From positions 515,151-579,150 of the forward strand of contig NW_025931927.1 of assembly GCF_000764305.2 (NCBI RefSeq): a DNA stretch of 64,000 bases. The letters run 5' to 3'. Below the pieces are notes generated by a model, which searched no databases, was not told the origin of the DNA, and was given only the letters and a program-made list of their open reading frames with translations. The stretch comes from Hyalella azteca. Lineage: Eukaryota > Arthropoda > Malacostraca > Amphipoda > Hyalellidae. The position numbers and the translations under genes were made by a program. Positions 24,519 to 37,752 of the stretch are shown here, one piece after another; positions within the stretch are counted from its first letter, which is position 1; every line of letters starts with the position of its first letter.

Positions 24519-26986
24519 ATGCAGGGTTATTGGAAGTTGTCACCGAGTCACGAGACAGTTCATCACTCACGACGGAGGGCAAGTTGCAATACCCTGCCCG
24601 GCGCTGGTCTCTTCAGTGCCCCGAACCACTCTCAGTTTGTAAGATATATTCAAGAATCTCCGCTTCCAAGTGACTTGCAGCGCAGACGAAGCAGTCACGA
24701 ATCATTGACCGCAAGCGTCATTGACGAAATCAGGAATAAACGGGAGAGTCAAGCGAGTTACGACATCAATCCGGATAGAATTTTCTACGGCTCGCCCAAT
24801 ACCAGTGAAGGACGAATGTTCGGCCCCGCACAACTTGTGATAGATGCAAGCGAGGCTACTGATGTTCGTCGCTCAAGAGCAAGAGACTTTACAAATGACA
24901 GAAAGACACCTGGTTTGAGCTCGGTTGAATACTATCGTGGGTATGAGCCTAGAGGCTATGATGAAGTTTCGCAAGGCTACAGCCCGCGTTATGGACACTC
25001 CACAAACATGGGGCGACTGTCACCAGGCAATGGATTCGATAAAAGAAGCTATTCGAAATGGGTGCGACGGGACCAACTCGAATACGTAGCTAAGCCTTAC
25101 TCCAGTTTAAACGATTGTGATACAGAATTAAACGCGAAAAAATACAAGTACAATCAAAGGCGCGCAAGCGTTTCAGTGATTTCTACAAGCCCAATTCATT
25201 ATGTTCGTGATCACCACACCGATGATGAGATATCAGTTGTGCAGACCGATGAGCAGGAGCATGTGCCTGCAGAGAGTTTTTATCGCACAAGCTCAGAAGA
25301 GATGGCAAATCTTACAATTTCACCTCATCATCGAAGGCAAAATATTGTAGCACGAGAACGGAAAGATTTAATCCGTGACTGTTTAGAGGAACGATCGCCT
25401 AGAAGTCATCATAGGAGACTGAGTGCAGTTGCTGCGATGGATTCTGTACCCACACCGTGGCAGCCACGACAAAAGTCAGAACCATGTTCGCCAAAAAGAC
25501 TTGCTGATGGCAGCGATGTTTCCTCGCTCCGCAGCACCCCATCGCCGAGTACTGTAGGTTCTCCGCGCAGAACTCGAAGACACAGTAGATTTTCGAGTGA
25601 AAATAACGTGAACGTGCGATGGGATGATAAAAGGAACGCTTGGGTATTGAAAGGCGAAATTTCAGATGTAGATAAAATAGCTCTGGAAGATGTCATAGTA
25701 GATCTTCGTGGAGACGATACAGCATTTTATGCCGTTGACGTCAGTGAAGAGAGTCCTCTGTATTCAAGAGATTCAATCCCAGAGGAGGAAGACGCAAGTG
25801 TTGGCGTAGATATGGTGTACAATGATCATTCAGGTCGTTATTTAGGAAAAAATCGCTGCTCCAGTGATTCGCATGTCAGAGCTCGAACCGATCAAGCGCG
25901 TGGAGATAGAAACTGGCATTACAATAAACATCTACCAATTATGAAAGAAATAAATGATCCATTACCATCAAAGAATGAGTTTACTCTTAAAAATGGTCTC
26001 CGAATATGCTTTGACAAAATCGATAACAAGTATCATGCTTACTTTGACAAGAGTTGCAGCCAGAAACACGTTGAATTGCAGAGTAAAGAAGAAAAAGAAA
26101 ATTCTCAAGAGGAGAGTTCACTACCTGCAACAAAAGGGAGTGAAAATGAAGAATTCTCGAATAAGAGTTGCCTAACTTCATCTATTTCGTCAAGAAGAAT
26201 AGAATCAACCGACCAACAGAAAGACAGCCAGTCGCGCTCATCGTTTTTTGCTAGGAGAAAAAGCACACTACCCTCAAATGCGCCCAGCTTTGGCATGGCT
26301 GAAACGGGGACAAACTTGCCCCAAAAGGACGATAAAAATAATCAAAATAATTCACCGTCAAGCAGTAAGACTCCAATCTCTTCTGAACATAATAAATTTG
26401 CTCAAAGCATGAATAATAAAACTGAAAAGGAGGTAGTAAGTAAGCGTTTAAAGCGCCGAGCATCAATTCAATGCAATTCTGGAGTTAACGTTATCGCGTG
26501 TAGGAACCGCGGATCAAGCGATGACTCGGATAGTGAAGAAGCTCCTGCACCTCAATCGACCGGGACAGATCTGCAAACAAATGCGCAGGATACGATTCAA
26601 GCAACTGCATTAGGATTGGACGAAGCAGACTCATCAAATTCGAACAAAAATTTGGCTCCACAAGCCATGCCCGATAAAACTTCACGAGTGTCTCCTGAAC
26701 CCTGTGCCATTGTAGAAGAAAGATCAGTCGAATCTGTGTGCAAATCTCCGAAAATTCAGGATAGCCTTTCCGAAGAATCGACCTCTCCTGTACAGGAGAC
26801 GGCGACAAATGGAGACGACGACAAACAGAGCGAGGAAGTTAGTGAGGAAGAGTCAAAAGTTTCACCGCAGTCACCGTCCTCTCCCTCCGTACCTCCTATT
26901 GTCGTCGACTCCGAGTTCGCTTCAACCACCAACATTTCGCTGACTAAGCTCAAAGGCTTAACGTCCAATTGGTTAGCGGCTGCTCG
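24519..26986 (+). CDS. Synaptotagmin-like C2 protein, exon 1 (long disordered N-terminal region)
   Basis: This 2468-bp open exon encodes residues 1-822 plus two bases of codon 823. I start it at ATG 24519 (A at -3). The frame stays open upstream only to a TGA at 24438 and has no earlier ATG. It ends at donor CTCG|GTGAGT; reading through would hit TGA at 26988. Composition is polar and low-complexity, rich in S, R, E and D, with no hydrophobic segment long enough for a membrane helix. Basophilic-kinase-like R-R-x-S/T sites lie near S22, S58, S217, S302, S582 and S649, and there are several SPR/SPK sites. Two stretches look more ordered: about residues 362-410 (after NVNVRWDD) and about 488-512 (around NGLRICFDKI). 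The acidic tail leads into GLTSNWLAAA at the exon end. I do not recognise this N-terminal region. The function assignment comes only from exons 3-4, which join in phase. A soluble, phosphorylation-regulated adaptor in membrane traffic is inference. Confidence 0.85.
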
Positions 26987-28824
26987 GTGAGTCTACTCGA
27001 ATAATAATCTTCTTATATTTAGAGACTTATTGACAAGATGGAATGCTCAAATAAATATTTTTACATGTATTTACAATTTTTCCATGTATTTTACGAGGCA
27101 TTTTCAAGGTATAAGGAATCCATAAAATTTATGGAATTGGATTTCAGGATAAATTCGTTCAATTTGTGTAATATTTCACTTAAACTTAACCTAGTCGATG
27201 GTTTGAAATTAATTCTGTGTCTGCAGTCCGAAAAGCGCCATTTAGTTGCAGCGAAGTTTGAGGTTGGCCTTTCAAGGTTATCAACATTATTCTGCAGGTT
27301 TTGTTACCCGATGGAAAACTTGGATAATTTTAAATTTCTTTTCTTATTCTTGAACCGATGATTTTGAACCTAAATCGCAGTACGCAAGTATCGTGAATTT
27401 ACATAACTGCCTCGTTTATGAAAATGCTTGCCATTACATCATTACATTGCGAGGAATGCTTTTAAATGAACAATTTGTATTTGATGATTAGTAAGCCCGT
27501 TACTTTGAAAATTTATTGCTAAGTTTTCATGCATTTTTTTCGCTGAATTTGCAAAGAATCTTTATAAAATTTTCAAATCCGAGTGAAGAGTGTGAAATTT
27601 TTTTAATCATCGCATTTTATGCTTGTATTATACATGAGATTCTCTGCATCACTTATAATGAATTGCAAGATGGGATGAAACAAAATGATTTCGTCGAATA
27701 TTCTGCCATTAATTAGAAAATCTAGAAATGGGGAGATTTAGGTTAGAAATATCTTGTTTGGCACGGCCGGATTCTTTGTGCTCGGGCCATCAGGTGCGAT
27801 TTCTGACTCTGTTCTTCCTGCATAATTGGTCCAATTTATAAAGATTTGTTTTTCTCTTGGAAATAATGTTAGATTTCGTATCGCTTACTTCGTCTTGTCA
27901 TACATTTTTCTGATCCATCTCCTGTAGAACTTGCTTCAAACTCCCCTCCTCTCTCTAAATATTGGGCGTCGATCCTCTCGACAAATGAGGTCTTTACCTA
28001 GAGCAAATTCTGACACCTATCATTGGTTTCTGGGAAATAGAAGTATGTAACCAATTTTATTGTATGAGGCAGATCTATAAGATGTGTTAGAAGATTCTGC
28101 TCCAATTGTGTGTGTTCCGACTCTTGCGTTACTGCTTGCAGCTTATAAAATTATTTACATAATATTATTACGTTGATTTTTTGTACGTTGCGCCTAAGCA
28201 ACTGCGTCGAATAAATTTTTGCGTTATTTTTCTAAACACGGGGAGTTACAATGGAAACGATGATAAGGGTCTTTCGAGGAAGATCTGACGATAAACTATA
28301 ATTAAAAGCCTGTTACTCAACAGAGGAAGGGATATATATAGTTTGTTCCAGTACTTTCCAGCATATTTTATATCAGATTAAAATCTTGACATTAAGTGCC
28401 CAGTTACGCATTTTAAAGACCCTGGCTTTAAGCCTTTATATGAGGTTTACAAAGCTCTTCTTTGGATGTCAAGTTGAATGCCCCCTCGGTCCTCTCAAAC
28501 TAACAAGCTCTTGTTAAAGTCCCAGAACGATGAATGCGAATGCTCCTAAGGAAGTACAAATAAACGAAACCAAGAATTTTCTCGTGTTTATATTTGCTGT
28601 GGAATATATGTACAAGTATTATATATTTTTTATTTGCTGTGGACCCAACAATCTACCTTTTGTGTTCTAAGAAGTTTATCGCGCTGTTCCGTGTTGTTGA
28701 GGAGGGCAATACACCTTTTATTTATGTATCTTATATTGATCCGTTTTTGATCAAAACGCAGCGGACGTCTCTGCGGTGCAGCTGGATCGAGTCTGTTGTG
28801 CGGAATAGTGGCTCTCGATAAGAT

Positions 28825-29184
28825 CACTCTATCTGCGCCACCATAGTGATGGCGCATACACTCTATCTGCGCCACCATACTGATGGCGCATACACTCTAT
28901 CTGCGCCACCATACTGATGGCGCATACACTCTATCTGCGCCGCCATACTGATGACACATACACTCTATCTGCGCCACCATACCGATGACACATACACTCT
29001 ATCTGCGCCACCATACTGATGACACATACACTCTATCTGCGCCACCATACTGATGACACATACACTCTATCTGCGCCACCATACTGATGACGCATACACT
29101 CTATCTGCGCCACCATACTGATGACGCATACACTCTATCTGCGCCACCATACTGAACGGGTGTGATCTGTGCCACCATACTGGA
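28825..29184 (+). repeat. 34-bp minisatellite, array B (about 10 copies)
   Basis: The same unit and orientation as 22611-22932, now inside intron 1, with GCGC variants at the start, ACAC in the middle and ACGC at the end. It finishes with a degenerate copy (GTGCCACCATACTGGA). Confidence 0.97.
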
Positions 29185-32100
29185 CAGAGAGACCACCGAA
29201 CTCTTGACATGACTTCAACTCACACAATCTGTTGATCTTGTCGTTGTTGAATCAGTTTCATATTTTATCGCCCTTATTCTCCAGTCAGCGACTCTGTGCT
29301 TAACTGCATGAAGTATGACGATCCATGGTTGGGTTATTGCGGATAAGATGAAGTCTCACGTTACGCCCAGTTGATACTCCGTCGGAAATTTGTGGTAATT
29401 TCAATTGAAAAATTCGAACAATGAGGTTATGGTTTATGTTGTTGTTTGTAAATAAAAGTATGGAATTTATTCTTTGGTTCCTCAACATTTAGATCGTGAA
29501 ATTTCTGTTATGCATTGACTCAGGTTCATTCGGAACATAAAAATTTAAAATAAAATTTAAATTGCCATTTCAGGTCCCTTGGCAACCAAAACAATGAGTG
29601 CCACTGCATGAGGACTGAAATCTATCGTTTGAAATCGTGTATTCCATTTTTTTAAACATAGCAAGCCAGTAGTATTTTTTAACTTGGTATATACCATTTT
29701 TTTGTGAGTGATTGTGTTTGCTCATCAGTTCTTGGGTATCGAAATGATGCCGAATAGCCTGTAGTCAACAATTTAAATCGCTTTTTAAAATGAATATAGA
29801 TTTAATATTTCGGAATCTCGTCAATGCTGATAATTCTGCCAGTTCTGTTATGCTTAGTGTCTCGTAAGTATTAGTAGCGGAAAATTTCAAGATCAAAGAC
29901 ACATTGGCATGAATATTTGAACTTAGGAATTTCAATCTATTAATATCTACATTCAGAGAAATGAGTGAGACTTCACTTATTGTCCAAATATATAAAGAGT
30001 CACTTATTGCCATTGTGGACGTGGGTCATCCAGACATCAACAACGCTATTCACATGAACTGTCACTATTTGGAAAGTATGACGTTTCCCTTTTTCTTAGT
30101 TTATTATTACACTCTGCGAGTCAACCAAGTTGAAAATTGAATTTGTGCATTAATTTCAATTTTTAATCAATAACTAAGTCACTAAGTCACATCCATCATT
30201 GATTAGTAATGCAGCGTCGACAAGAACAATAAAAAATACGAACGAACATTAACAGGTATGAATTCAAAATTTATTTGAAAGGAAAATCAACTAATGAATT
30301 GTAAGGTAGTCAATGTTTTGAGTCCTGGCATAAGTGCGAGCAGAATTTTTAGAGCAAAATAAAGCTAAGTGTTTAATGCAATCAGCTTTGCCTGCAGCGG
30401 ATATAATCAAATTACACACACTGAAAGTTACCATCAGCTACATTTGAATATGAGTGATGACTTTATCAGGGCAGTACGCTGACAATGACACATCAAAGGC
30501 AGGCAGAATAAGCCTGAGCCCCGAGCGTGCAGTGCAGAGGGCTTTGCCAGCGTCCGATGAGCTCGCGTTTGCATTTTTGTTGTCGGTAGCGGGCGAGCCA
30601 GGCAACGACTGCAGAGATGTCGACCAGACACACGAACTCGTGTAATGCGCTTTGTTTGCAGATTTCTTTCACTTCTTATTCCTGCTTCTCGGAGAAGAAA
30701 TGTCCCGGATTTGCGCGGCAGTTCTTTGGTGAATATATATGCTGTGATTTCTGATAGTGCTTCTCCAAGCTTCAGTAACATGTTTCCTCCGGCATCAAAC
30801 GGGAAGTTTGAATGTTGAAGGGTTTGATATAAGTTTTGTCAGAAATATATTTTAACGTTTTGCTCTCTCGGAATACTGAAGTTTTGTAAAACAGTTTCCT
30901 TCCTGTGGGTGTCATGTTTGTGCTTACTTTGATAAATCATTGCAAAACGATTTATTTTGTCAATATTGGTATAGAAGGTTTAAATAGTTTTTCATTAAAT
31001 ATATAGCAAAATTAAATTCATTTTGCTTTTATTTATATTTCGATTTTTCACTTCGCTTAATTGTCTTGGATGCTCCTAAAGATAATGTAATGACTATTTC
31101 ATGTTGTGAATACCCATCTTCTCGCGGGATTCAGCATCGGATGCATTGATGTCATTATAGTTCATACATTCGGACTGCATATTGTCCTGGTTATTTCGTC
31201 TCCAGTAAACGCTAAATATGGCTACGCAATTGAATGGAAATTTTGCCCTGACTTAAATTTCGGTGACATCCGCCTGAGTGATTTTTTTTAATGTCTCCCA
31301 GTTGGGAATTCCAGTACTCTTCCAGGCCGCATAGCTAACTCGCCCTCGCACCAGCGTCCCTCTGGACCGTCTGTCCGAATAGAATTCGTTTCCACAAATT
31401 TATACTTCATGTTATATGAACCTGAAACGTTTTTGGAATGAATTTCACGGTCTTGCGCCACGGTGACTCAAAATTCTAGCCATAATCGACATCATCTTTC
31501 TCAGGGTGAGGACGGTCAAGATGGAGGCTGGACAGGCTAATAATACCTATAATAAAAAGGGTACCTATTCTAGAAATTTCAAAAATTTAATTTCTGTTAT
31601 TAATATTTTATTATTTATCATTAGATTGATTTATTTTTTATCTCTATTCGGGTATGGAAATAAGCATTAGTAACTAATGATAGGAATACGTGGGTTCATT
31701 TCAATTTTTTTTTTCAACAAATAGCTCTGAGATTCACCAAGTCGCTTTTCTTGTCACTTCCGTCGATTGCAAGAACTGTGGGTGTCGTGTTTGTGCTTGC
31801 GACGATAAATCAATCAATAATAATTGCGTTTCATTTATTTCATCCTTTTTCACTTGTACAATCTTGCAATTAATCGCAAAATATGGTAGATAATTACCTA
31901 ATCAACAATTTATTAATTATTTACCGTGTTATGCGTCATGGTTTAACTCTACTCTCATACTAAGGAGTTTAAAATTGATTTTCATTTATTTCCTTTTTTA
32001 ACGTACATTGTGAACACAACATTTTAATTTTGCGTCATGTACCCTAACCTTGGAAGTGTGTTCCTCGCTGTAATAAGTAAATGTAAATGTTGAATAAAAA

Positions 32101-32251
32101 AATCTAAATGAGTTAATGTGTAATTTTTTTTAAGTGCAGTATCAGAATATACTGGTAATTCTAAGAGAATATCGATACCTGCACCGGCGCACACTGAGGC
32201 ATCTGCAGCCATCAGAAAAATGGATGGGCCATATTGTCCAAATAATGATAT

Positions 32252-32390
32252 ACTTGCTGCTGTGTAGTACTGATACATTTTTTTCCAGGCCAAACCATGG
32301 CAAGATGACCCACACAAGGGCAGAAGTGCATCGCTATTTGGACAAAGACACATTATTTCTTCTGAGTGATGCGTTAAAATAATGTCCCTG
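32252..32390 (+). repeat. Dispersed repeat, copy 1 (paired with 37281-37400)
   Basis: The stretch from TGTAGTACTGATAC through GTGCATCGCTATTTGGACAA resembles 37290-37400 (CGTAGCACTAATAC, then GTGCATCGCTATTTCGACAA) over roughly 110 bp. The long minus-strand frame over it (32024-32536, 170 codons) has no recognisable domain and I do not call it a gene. Confidence 0.6.
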
Positions 32391-32753
32391 TTCATTACAT
32401 CTTGCCAATTTAAACCTGATGTGATAGATCTATAATCTGGAATGTAAGACAAACTGAAGTTATCCACCCAACAGCGTGTGAGAAATACGTGCCACTTAGC
32501 TGAGTGTAATAATTTTACGCAGGATGTATGCCACAATTGATTTTTTTTTTTTGTTCCTAAGGCTTGATTTAATCAAATATTTATTATCAATATACCTTAA
32601 ATCTTTATATCTGTAATAGAGGAGAATATAAAATAATTTTGACTTGTTATTAAAAATATTTTGGCTTCCAAAAAATCATTAATGAATTAAACTCAATAAA
32701 AAAACAGACAGACGTACCTCTGTTACCAAGAGTCAGGGGTTCGGTTGTAAACG

Positions 32754-32918
32754 GCAGCTCTCCATCTCCTGCAAGCAGCAGCTCTCCATCTCATGCAAGC
32801 AGCAGCTCTCCATCTCAGGCAAGCAGCAGCTCTCCATCTCATGCAAGCAGCAGCTCTCCATCTCATGCAAGCAGCAGCTCTCCATCTCATGCAAGCAGCA
32901 GCTCTCCTCATGCAAGCA
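32754..32918 (+). repeat. 24-bp minisatellite, about 7 copies
   Basis: The unit is GCAGCTCTCCATCTCATGCA + AGCA, with one CCTG and one CAGG variant and a shortened last copy. The open minus-strand frames here are a by-product of the 24-bp period. Confidence 0.95.
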
Positions 32919-35900
32919 TTACTTCTCTATATCTCGCGCAACTCGGTCGGGAAATTGTCATGTTTTGACTAGAGCAGCTCACATTTAGCAGCGTAAGTCT
33001 CATTAGTTGCCTGTTACCGAAGTAAATTGCTCTGTCAGCGACGCGTGACCGAAGCCATAATCCAATTTTTGCCGAGTGGGACGATAGAAGCTTTGTGACG
33101 TCACTGCCAACTACACTCCTAGGATGGAACTTCTCAAAGAACTTCTCTCATTACTTTAACGACTAATTTTACTTCATGTTCATTTTTAATTAAACCTTGG
33201 GCTATGCTTTCAAATTACCTTAGTACTTCCTGAAGCATTTTATAAAGCTTTAAAATGTTTTGCAGTGTAAATGTCACTTTGAAATCTTGATCTTCCCATC
33301 AATTATACGTTGACCTCAAAATTAGGTCCATATTTTTTTGAAAGCAAAATTAGTGAATGTTATTTACACGAGATATATATATATATATTAAATAATAATA
33401 AGAAAAAACACTTCAGTTGGAAAAGAGTAAAATTCATTTTTTATCCTCAGAAAAGATGGAAAAGAAATGAAATGACTATTTTCAAAGACATTAAATGAAT
33501 ATAGATTGCAGGCATACTCCAAATCATAGAAAGAATATGAAAATAATCTGTAGGCATTATCATGGATATTCATATGAATGAAATGGAAGTACAATATGCT
33601 AGCCTCAAACGAGCTCAAATTTAATACAGTTAGTTTCCATGTTAGGTTTTGCAAAAAGTAAACGCTGCTGACGAGCTCGTTGAATAAATGATTGCATCAA
33701 GTGGAGTGCGTTCAACTGACACTTAAATGGTAAGCCTCGCATGCACTGTGAAGTCATTCAACGGTTCAAGAATTTTGGACGCATTTTCAGAAATAGATTG
33801 TGAAATTTTCGAATTCTTATTTTATGCAATGAAGTCAGTTAAGATCCTTACCGAGTGATGAGACTTACTGAGTGATGATTAAATTTTCCTTGCATTAAGT
33901 GAAGAATGAATTCGTAAAATTCAATTTACTGTCGCTAAAGTTTCAAGGATTATAAATTAACTTGACATCCTGATCTAAGAAAATCGTGATTGCTTATACA
34001 TTTATATAAATATATAATTTTTGCACAGAGCTCCGAATACAAGTTTTAACTGTCTTCATCGTATGGTTCGCTGCAATGTAATTTTCGAAATGTTACGATC
34101 ACAATTGCCTGGTTGTCAGAACCACCGCAAACGGGCTGTCTTGTTTGCTGCAACGCCGACCTTACCGAATTACTTTCATAATTTTTTTATAATGAACGGC
34201 CGGCCTATACTATATTTTCAATGCTGAGACGGCAATCTCTGTAATTTTTTATTTTTAGGTCTTGAGCATGCGGACGTTTTTTGTATTTCAATCGTATGGT
34301 ATTAAAAAACTTCTGTCCTAATTAAATTTCAGTAACTGTAGAGGTTCCGCAATTACCGCGTTAAACCACTTGATTTGAATTGATTCCTTCACATTAGGTC
34401 GCGGACAATTATTTTGCTTCCAGCATATCACGTTTTGACAGAATTTAAGTGCAATATGCGTCATTTATTGGTGTTTAATTCTGTTCATCGCTTCTTTGAT
34501 CTTGCCTCTTCATCTGTGAGATTAACCACTTTTTAAACAACCCAGAGCTTGCTTCCAGATGTCTTTGGTGGAGAAAGGCGCGATCATTTCATGGTTTGGG
34601 GGTTAACAAACAGGTCATATAAAAGAGATAAAAAGCGTTACACATTTCACATTTTTATATTAGACTTTATTTTGCACGGGTCTCAAACTTACCAGCAAGT
34701 TTTCCATGATTTAATCCATAACTAAGCACTAACTTTGTACGAGTTTGAGGCCTTTGGCGTAGTCTCGAGCTGATACATTTATGTAAATATTTGCTTTTAT
34801 GTTGAACTCTTGACTCAACGGAAGTTTTCTCAGGTAGTTAATAATGCTGCTTCCCGACAGCTTATGTTCATGAGCAATCTTGAAGAAGACTATAGTTAAA
34901 ATTGAAATTCCGTCTCACATAACGACAATTTATTCTCTCAGAGAAAACCTTGTGCGACAATTTCTAAATGTATCCCTCAATTAAAAAAGAATTTGCAAGC
35001 CTGGTCATGACTTTCAACCATTATTAATAGCCCAATTTTCTCCTATTGTGAAGCAAATTACATTTTTCGGTAAAATTTTGCGATTTGTAATAGACAGTTT
35101 GAGAAATTTATGCCGTACGTACGTTCCTGACTTAGAAATGTATTTCTTCATTGCTCTAACTGATATTTTAGACAATTTTTATTGACCATTCGTTCTGGTT
35201 ATTTTCTTCCCCCATTTTTGTAATATATATCCTGAGGAATTTTCAGCGTGGATTACCGTGGGTTGTAAAACTGTTGTTACGGAGGCCGTTTGCAGCATTG
35301 GTAAAATATATAGGTACTTCGAATTCTATAAACAAGTGAAAATATCATAAATGATCTGTGCACAGAACATGTTTGTAAAACAACACTTTGACCGATATTA
35401 ATATCGCCAGATCTTTCTACAGAAGTTAAATGAATGCTTTTATGAAACCTGAAGGAAATTTTAAAATAAATGAAATGAATGAAATATGACTGGTTCGTAG
35501 ACCAATTCTAAGAAATTTAATCTAAAATATCTTTAATCTAATACATAATTTGAAATCGCTCAGCTTGCGTTCAATGGGAATCAGCAAAAAATGTTTCATT
35601 AAAATGCCACATTAATACGCAACAAAATCAGTAACTTAATTATCCATTGTAATTGTTATTGCTATTATTTTATTCAGGGATTTAGTTGAATGGAATTCAG
35701 TGTTGACCTTAATAAGAAAATTACGTCGATTGCAAATTTTTATATTCAAACTGTTATGTATTTTTTAACTGATAATCAGGATGACTCAGGTAATTGTGAT
35801 TTTGGACAAAATTTCCTTTAATTTCGGGAGTAAAGACTTCCAAAATGAATTTAACATCTCGTGTCGAATTTAATCTTGTTCAACTTCCATTGGTGATCCT

Positions 35901-36104
35901 CGCTCCATGTTTTATTCACCACACAAGTGGGGGCGAGTGACCTGATAGAAGCTTTAGGCAGGCTAACGCGTGCCTATTAAAGCTATCGTCGTGCAATGCA
36001 TCATGAAGGCCTTCGTTAATTAAGGCTGCTTCTGCACAGCGACAATGGTTCACTGTGCAGATGTTATTCTGCTTACAAAAATTCCTGTATTATAGCTATT
36101 ATAC

Positions 36105-36202
36105 ATAGAAGATATTCCATGTAGGAGATATTTTATATAGAATATATTTTATAGAGAAGATCTTCTATGTAGAAAATACTCTAAATAGAAGATATTCTGT
36201 AG
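36105..36202 (+). repeat. Degenerate tandem repeat around AGAAGATATTCTATG
   Basis: Five or so imperfect units built on AGAAGATATT / TATAGA / TAGAGAAGAT follow each other. Spacing varies and the sequence is AT-rich. Confidence 0.5.
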
Positions 36203-37280
36203 TTCGAGCGCGGGCACGTTTTGACTGAGCGGCGAGCTCAACGGCTACTTCGGCTGAGTGCGGTCGCTTCTAATATAGTTGATTTCTGTGCAAATATTAT
36301 ACTTGCCACTGCAACTTATTTAACTCCATTGGCTAAATTTCACTTAAAAAGAATTTAAAGGCAAATAATGTCACTATTAAAATCACCACTTTAATCAATG
36401 AAAATACGGCCAGTTTTTTAGGATTTTCTTTTCTTCTGAATATTGTTGCCACTGATAGTATACACCCTCTTCCATTTTCCTGTAGCAAAGCTAAACTTAG
36501 TGATATTGCAGCACCATCGCCAGAAGCGCTTCATGGTAGTGCTATGCAGGCAGATATTGGGAGTTGTCTCAGATGACCGCGCAGGTCTCGTTCAAATTAA
36601 TATTTTTGCAAGTTTGTAGTATAATTTGTTTATTTCGTTATAAGAATTATTAACATACGTCTTCTCTATAAAGCACGATTTTTAGCTCATAGGAAAAATG
36701 ACATTATATCAGATTTATCAGGAATCAAATCGCGTATTTATACCTATTTATTAGTCAGGTTTTCATCTAGTTGCAGAAACAGTAGTTTTCCATAATCGTT
36801 GGTCCGATTTCATGACTCTGTTGATAATTCATTGTCTTGAGCATCCGTCGCTTGATACTTGTTATAAAAATCTGTAGAAATTGATTCAAAGCCCTATATT
36901 CTATCTAGTTCAATGGATATTTTTTCAGTTGCAAATGTGGGGAATTCTGCTAACCATCATAATATTGTTCAAAAAATGTTCGTCTACGGGATCAACTTCC
37001 CACATCGCACATTGTGTGGCATCCACGCGCTCTGCAATTGCGAGGGGATGAAGGGGAACTAAGTTACTGCACTGAGAGGAAAAAAGCAGTCAGTGGAATA
37101 ACTGTATCATTATTATTATTATCCTACGAAGCATTTATCGTAAGGTGTGGTTCAAACGAACTTAGAGGGCGTGTCGCGCATAAGACTAATAGCAAGTGAA
37201 AAATATAAGATAACAGTAAGCGCAAGGGAATATTGTCTAACTAGTGACACTTTCTTGCTGACAGCACGAGCGAAGAGTTG

Positions 37281-37400
37281 ACGTAGCACTAATACGCTTT
37301 TTTGCCGGGCCGAAATGGGTCAGGATGTCCTACTTAAGGGAAGAAAGTGCATCGCTATTTCGACAAAGTCTCGCTAATTTCTCTGCGTGATGGAGGCTTT
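37281..37400 (+). repeat. Dispersed repeat, copy 2
   Basis: Diverged copy of the sequence at 32252-32390 in the same orientation, without recognised coding capacity. Confidence 0.6.
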
Positions 37401-37697
37401 TGAAATTGTGTCGTCTAGCAAAAGCACTTAATTAAATTTGTATCGTTACATGTTCAGTGTCAGTAACGAATTGTTAAAAAATTGTTCCTGCTATCCAAAT
37501 GTTACTTAATCTTTTATAGTCTTTAGTTCATGGAAAAAAGTAATGTATGAGTTATGTATGTTGTTTCGTCCATTGAGTTATTTTTTCATTATTCATCAAA
37601 ATGTCTTTTGTGCGACTATTTCCGTTTAAGAGTTTTAGTGGACCCGTCAAAGTGGTTGCATTACCGATCATATCAATGCTTCTACGTCGCCAAAAGC

Positions 37698-37752
37698 TTA
37701 AACTTGGAATGACTTTTTTAAAACTTGGAATGACTTAAACTTGGAATGACAC
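37698..37752 (+). repeat. Short tandem repeat AAACTTGGAATGACTT, three copies
   Basis: AAACTTGGAATGACTT occurs three times within 55 bp; the first spacer is a T/A run. Confidence 0.85.

Noticed and set aside
30902..31820. Similarity between GTGGGTGTCATGTTTGTGCTT (about 30906) and a near copy at about 31780
   Set aside because: The match is only about 40 bp and does not extend; too little to call a duplication.
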